Positions 6,704 to 9,483 of a stretch of DNA of 9,483 bases are shown piece after piece. Position 1 is the first letter of the stretch, and every line of letters starts with the position of its first letter. The stretch is taken from contig JAUXBC010000026.1 of assembly GCA_030619615.1 (NCBI GenBank), forward strand, positions 1-9,483, read 5' to 3'. A program made the position numbers and the translations under genes. Origin of the DNA: Dehalococcoidia bacterium. GTDB taxonomy: Bacteria > Chloroflexota > Dehalococcoidia > E44-bin15. Below the pieces are notes generated by a model. The model was given only the letters and a program-made list of their open reading frames with translations, searched no databases and was not told the origin of the DNA.

Positions 6704-6706
6704 CAT

Positions 6707-7960
6707 TTAAAGCATCTCTCTAGGGTCGATGATCTCCCCAGCGATAGCAGTGGCGGCGGCGGTGGCTGGGCTCCCGAGGTAGATGAAAGCCTCGGGATTA
6801 CCCATGCGCCCCCTGAAATTGCGGTTTGCCGTGGAGAAGCACCGCTCCCCATCGCCAAGGACCCCCTGATGCACCCCCACGCAGGCGCCACAACCGGGGG
6901 GAAGAAGCACTGCCCCTGCATCAAGGAAGGTTTGAATATATCCCAAAGCCATCGCCTGTACAAGCACCTCTCTGGAGGCTGGGGCGATAATCAACCTGGT
7001 GGCGGGATAGCGCCTTTTCCCTTTGAGGATTGCCGCAGCTACTGCTAAATCCTCAAGGCGACCGTTGGTGCAGGTGCCAATGAAAACCTGCTGAATCCTT
7101 TCGCCCTTTAGCTCTTTTGCCAAGGCGATTTTATCTACAGAGTGGGGCATGGAAACAGTGGGCTCCAGGCCTGCAACATTGATTTCGATGATTTGTTCGT
7201 AGTTAGCATCAGGGTCGGGGCCAATAGCACGAAACTTATCGCCGCGACGGCGAGATTCAAGATAATGATAAGTAGTCTCATCGGAGGGGAAGAGCCCTGC
7301 CTTTGCCCCTGCCTCCACCGCCATATTAGCTAAAGTGAAACGCTCCGACATGCTCATCTTTTCCACGGTCTCTCCACAAAACTCCAGCGATCTATAGGTG
7401 GCGCCATCGGCACCGATGCTCCCGATAAGGTGAAGCATCAAATCTTTGGCATACACCCCCTTTTTGAAACTGCCACTAACAACCACCCTAAAGCTCTCCG
7501 GCACTCTGAGCCAGGTCTTTCCCAGGGCGATGGCAATGGCGACATCGGTGGAGCCCATCCCTGTGGCGAAGGCACCCAATGCCCCTGCGGTGACGGTATG
7601 GGAGTCAGCGCCAACGATTACCTCGCCGGGGTTGGCATAGGATTCCACGATCAGTTGGTGGCAAATGCCCTCCCCGATGTCGCAAAGCTGGGCACCACTC
7701 TTGGTGGCGAAGTCGCGCAAAATGAGGTGATCGTTGGAAAGCTCCCGAGATGGGCTAGGCGCAGCATGATCCAAGAACAAGATCACCCTCTCTGGGTTTG
7801 CCACCCTATCAAGACCGCTCGCTGGAAGCTGCCTCAGTGCCAGGGGTCCGGTACCGTCCTGGAGGAAGGCGAGGTCGACTTTGGCAATGACGATATCTCC
7901 AGCTTGTGCATCGACCCCCGAATTTTCGCTCAGTATCTTCTCAGCGAGGGTTTTCCCCAT
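6707..7960 (-). CDS. Aconitase-family hydro-lyase, large subunit (LeuC/HacA type), probable aconitase
   Basis: This 417-residue protein has the length of the two-subunit LeuC/homoaconitase large-subunit group, not of the roughly 500-residue bacterial LeuC. Cluster ligands are visible as C297 (GTCTNGR) and C357/C360 (PGCGACVG), which bind the catalytic [4Fe-4S] cluster. Other family motifs are GADSHT (117-122) and STANRNFRGRMG near the C-terminus. The family interconverts a hydroxy-tricarboxylate and its positional isomer by dehydration and rehydration. Its neighbours are isocitrate dehydrogenase, malate dehydrogenase and fumarase, with no leucine or lysine biosynthesis gene, so citrate/isocitrate is the likely substrate (inference); isopropylmalate or homocitrate cannot be excluded by sequence. 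The ATG follows the previous stop by 2 bases and has a weak GGTG upstream, so translation is probably coupled. The small-subunit gene is separated from it by the small membrane-protein gene. Confidence 0.9.
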   Translation of the reverse strand: MGKTLAEKILSENSGVDAQAGDIVIAKVDLAFLQDGTGPLALRQLPASGLDRVANPERVILFLDHAAPSPSRELSNDHLILRDFATKSGAQLCDIGEGICHQLIVESYANPGEVIVGADSHTVTAGALGAFATGMGSTDVAIAIALGKTWLRVPESFRVVVSGSFKKGVYAKDLMLHLIGSIGADGATYRSLEFCGETVEKMSMSERFTLANMAVEAGAKAGLFPSDETTYHYLESRRRGDKFRAIGPDPDANYEQIIEINVAGLEPTVSMPHSVDKIALAKELKGERIQQVFIGTCTNGRLEDLAVAAAILKGKRRYPATRLIIAPASREVLVQAMALGYIQTFLDAGAVLLPPGCGACVGVHQGVLGDGERCFSTANRNFRGRMGNPEAFIYLGSPATAAATAIAGEIIDPREML

Positions 7961-7962
7961 AG

Positions 7963-9483
7963 CTAGCCAATCACCGCTAACACATCATCCTTTGCCACCC
8001 GATCCCCTGCTTTGAATCTCAACTCCTTGACCGTTCCATCGATAGGGGTGGGGAGGGGAGACTCCATCTTCATTGCCTCCAGGATGACCACGGTGTCGCC
8101 CGCTTTGACCTGTTGCCCTACCTCCACCTCGTATCTGATGATCATGCCAGGCATCGGTGCGAGAATAGCCCCCTCCACAGCCACCGTCGGCGCCGTTTTC
8201 GTCTCCTTGGGAGCTACAGGTTCTGCCAGCCTTGGCGGTGCCACAGTGGCGGGAGGGTTGGCGGCTCTGGTCAGAATCCGTGTCCCGCCAGCCGGCTCCA
8301 CCTCTACCTGGTAGTACTCATCCCCGACAAAGACATTGTAAACTCGAAGCCCTGGCCCCTTGGGGGGGACTGGCTTCTCCACCTTCTCCACAAGCTTGCC
8401 CGCTTTCGCCTTGGCAATGAGCTCATCCTCTCGCTTTATCTCCTCCATGGTCTTTGGAGCACGGGGAGGCTTCCAATCTGCTGGGATCTCCTTATCCAAT
8501 CCATATTTGTATCTTAGGAAGCGCATCCCGGTGGTGGGATAGAGGGCGTAGGTTAACACATCTTTGTCATCTTTGGCGATATCCTTGGTCACCTCTCTAG
8601 CTTTTTCCAGCTCCGGCTCCAGCATATCTGCAGCGCGACAGGTGATCGGCTTCTCGCCTCGCTCGTAGCCTTTAAGAACCATCTTCTGGATCTTAGGGTC
8701 AATGGGAGCTGGTGTCTTGCCATATAGGCCCCAACAGTAGTCCTTCACCTCTTTAGAGATAAACTTGTAAGGCCCGAGTAGGGTGTTCTGCACCGCTTGA
8801 ACCCCCACAATCTGGCTTGTAGGAGTAACCAGAGGAGGATAACCGAGCTCCGCTCGAGTTTTGGCCGTCATTGCCCGGCATTCATCCAACCTATCAAGCG
8901 CATCAGCCTCCTTTAGCTGGGCCACCAGATTGGTGGTCATCCCGCCCGGAATCTGATGGACGAGCACACCAGTGTCGATGACCGACATCGCTGAGGTGTC
9001 GAGAAAATCCCTGTATTTAGGGGCTATCCGCTCGAGCATCTGGCCACACTTGAACAGTTGCTCGATATCAAGCCCGGTATCCCTATCGGTTCCATAAAGA
9101 GCCACCACTATGGGCTCGATCGGCGGTTGTGAGGATCTTAAGGCAAAGACGGATAGGGCACTATCGATGATATCAACCCCAGCCTCAATGGCCTTTAATA
9201 CAGACATGGAAGCCTGCCCGCTAGTGTAGTGGGTATGGAGCTCGACAGGGACATCCAGGACCTCCTTTAGGGCTTTGATTAGCTCATAGGCATCATATGG
9301 GGATATCAGCCCTGCCTGGTCCTTAATGCAGATGCTATCAGCACCCAAATCCCGCAGCATGAGGGCCTTCTTGACATAGAAGTCTAGGTTGTACACCGGT
9401 CCACCCATTCTGGGCTGGGTGAGGGAATAACATATAGCCCCTTGGTAATGCTTTCCGGCCTTCTTGATTGCCTTAGCGGCGCG
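7963..9483 (-). CDS. Biotin-dependent carboxyltransferase, pyruvate carboxylase subunit B / oxaloacetate decarboxylase alpha type (5' partial)
   Basis: The frame is open to the window edge and continues 25 codons beyond the first visible Met (9408), so the start lies outside; 506 residues are visible. The TIM-barrel carboxyltransferase core shows SICIKD followed 29 residues later by HTH. This matches the carbamylated Lys and the two metal-binding His of the OadA family, and suggests about 120 residues are missing. The conserved PYC/OADA domain follows, then a Pro/Ala-rich linker at about visible residues 400-435. A C-terminal biotinyl domain carries EAMKMES. The family moves a carboxyl group between biotin and pyruvate/oxaloacetate in the cytoplasm. 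Beside malate dehydrogenase and fumarase, an anaplerotic role making oxaloacetate is the more likely one (inference). No biotin carboxylase subunit and no membrane decarboxylase beta or gamma subunit is visible, so PycB and Na+-pumping OadA cannot be separated here. The stop lies 2 bases before the next gene. Confidence 0.93.
   Translation of the reverse strand, partial: RAAKAIKKAGKHYQGAICYSLTQPRMGGPVYNLDFYVKKALMLRDLGADSICIKDQAGLISPYDAYELIKALKEVLDVPVELHTHYTSGQASMSVLKAIEAGVDIIDSALSVFALRSSQPPIEPIVVALYGTDRDTGLDIEQLFKCGQMLERIAPKYRDFLDTSAMSVIDTGVLVHQIPGGMTTNLVAQLKEADALDRLDECRAMTAKTRAELGYPPLVTPTSQIVGVQAVQNTLLGPYKFISKEVKDYCWGLYGKTPAPIDPKIQKMVLKGYERGEKPITCRAADMLEPELEKAREVTKDIAKDDKDVLTYALYPTTGMRFLRYKYGLDKEIPADWKPPRAPKTMEEIKREDELIAKAKAGKLVEKVEKPVPPKGPGLRVYNVFVGDEYYQVEVEPAGGTRILTRAANPPATVAPPRLAEPVAPKETKTAPTVAVEGAILAPMPGMIIRYEVEVGQQVKAGDTVVILEAMKMESPLPTPIDGTVKELRFKAGDRVAKDDVLAVIG
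8059..8079 (-). other. Biotinylation site of the carboxyltransferase
   Basis: The codons read EAMKMES, the canonical biotinyl-lysine motif. The modified Lys is encoded at 8068-8070 and sits 34 residues before the C-terminus, the usual distance for a terminal biotinyl domain. The motif is intact, so the protein should be a substrate for biotin protein ligase. Confidence 0.93.

Larger units (their letters stand above)
1..9483 (-). other. Single operon: branched TCA enzymes plus an Hdr electron-transfer set
   Basis: Ten co-directional genes are separated by 2, 20, 21, 11, 4, 11, 2, 9 and 4 bases in transcription order. No gap could hold an intrinsic terminator with its own stem and U-run, and several ribosome binding sites sit inside the preceding gene. 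This layout supports one transcript. The promoter must lie beyond 9483 and the terminator beyond position 1. The grouping suggests the carbon enzymes and the redox complex are needed together. Confidence 0.8.

Noticed and set aside
28..8542. Open frames on the plus strand, including those of 100-183 codons at 3061-3612, 4611-4913, 6004-6465 and 7430-7966
   Set aside because: All lie opposite well-supported minus-strand enzymes. They show no recognisable domains and look like antisense shadows of high-GC coding sequence.

Overview
The window is one stretch of a single transcription unit. All ten recognisable genes lie on the minus strand, with gaps of 2 to 21 bases, so the operon reads from position 9483 down to position 1. 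Both ends are cut: the first gene lacks roughly its first 120 codons and the last gene runs past position 1. No promoter, terminator, RNA gene, insertion sequence, repeat array or CRISPR was found, and no gene-free stretch exceeds about 20 bases.

In order of transcription the genes are: a biotin-carrying carboxyltransferase of the pyruvate carboxylase B / oxaloacetate decarboxylase alpha family (partial); the large subunit of a LeuC/aconitase-type hydro-lyase; a small two-helix membrane protein of the family often labelled 'bacteriophage holin'; the matching LeuD-type small subunit; an isocitrate dehydrogenase; an LDH-like malate dehydrogenase; the alpha subunit of a class I iron-sulfur fumarase; and an HdrC, an HdrB and a large HdrA-like flavoprotein (partial) that carries a GltD/NfnB-like module.

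The first part encodes two arms of a branched, anaerobic TCA pathway. One arm runs from pyruvate through oxaloacetate and malate to fumarate. The other runs from citrate through isocitrate to 2-oxoglutarate. The second part is a complete HdrCBA electron-transfer set. It has eight cubane-cluster cysteines in HdrC, two intact CCG motifs in HdrB, and in HdrA an FAD site, a ferredoxin-like cluster and an added pyridine-nucleotide-dependent flavin module. The Hdr genes directly follow fumarase alpha, where the fumarase beta gene would usually be.

The gene set suggests a strict anaerobe. From memory, the order aconitase-like / isocitrate dehydrogenase / malate dehydrogenase / fumarase resembles Dehalococcoidia (Chloroflexota), and HdrA-GltD fusions occur in that group and in sulfate-reducing lineages. 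This placement is inference and is not proved by anything in the window. The most interesting features are the joining of the TCA genes to an Hdr complex, the apparent absence of fumarase beta, the membrane protein between the two hydro-lyase subunits, and an atypical substrate-specificity loop in the small subunit.
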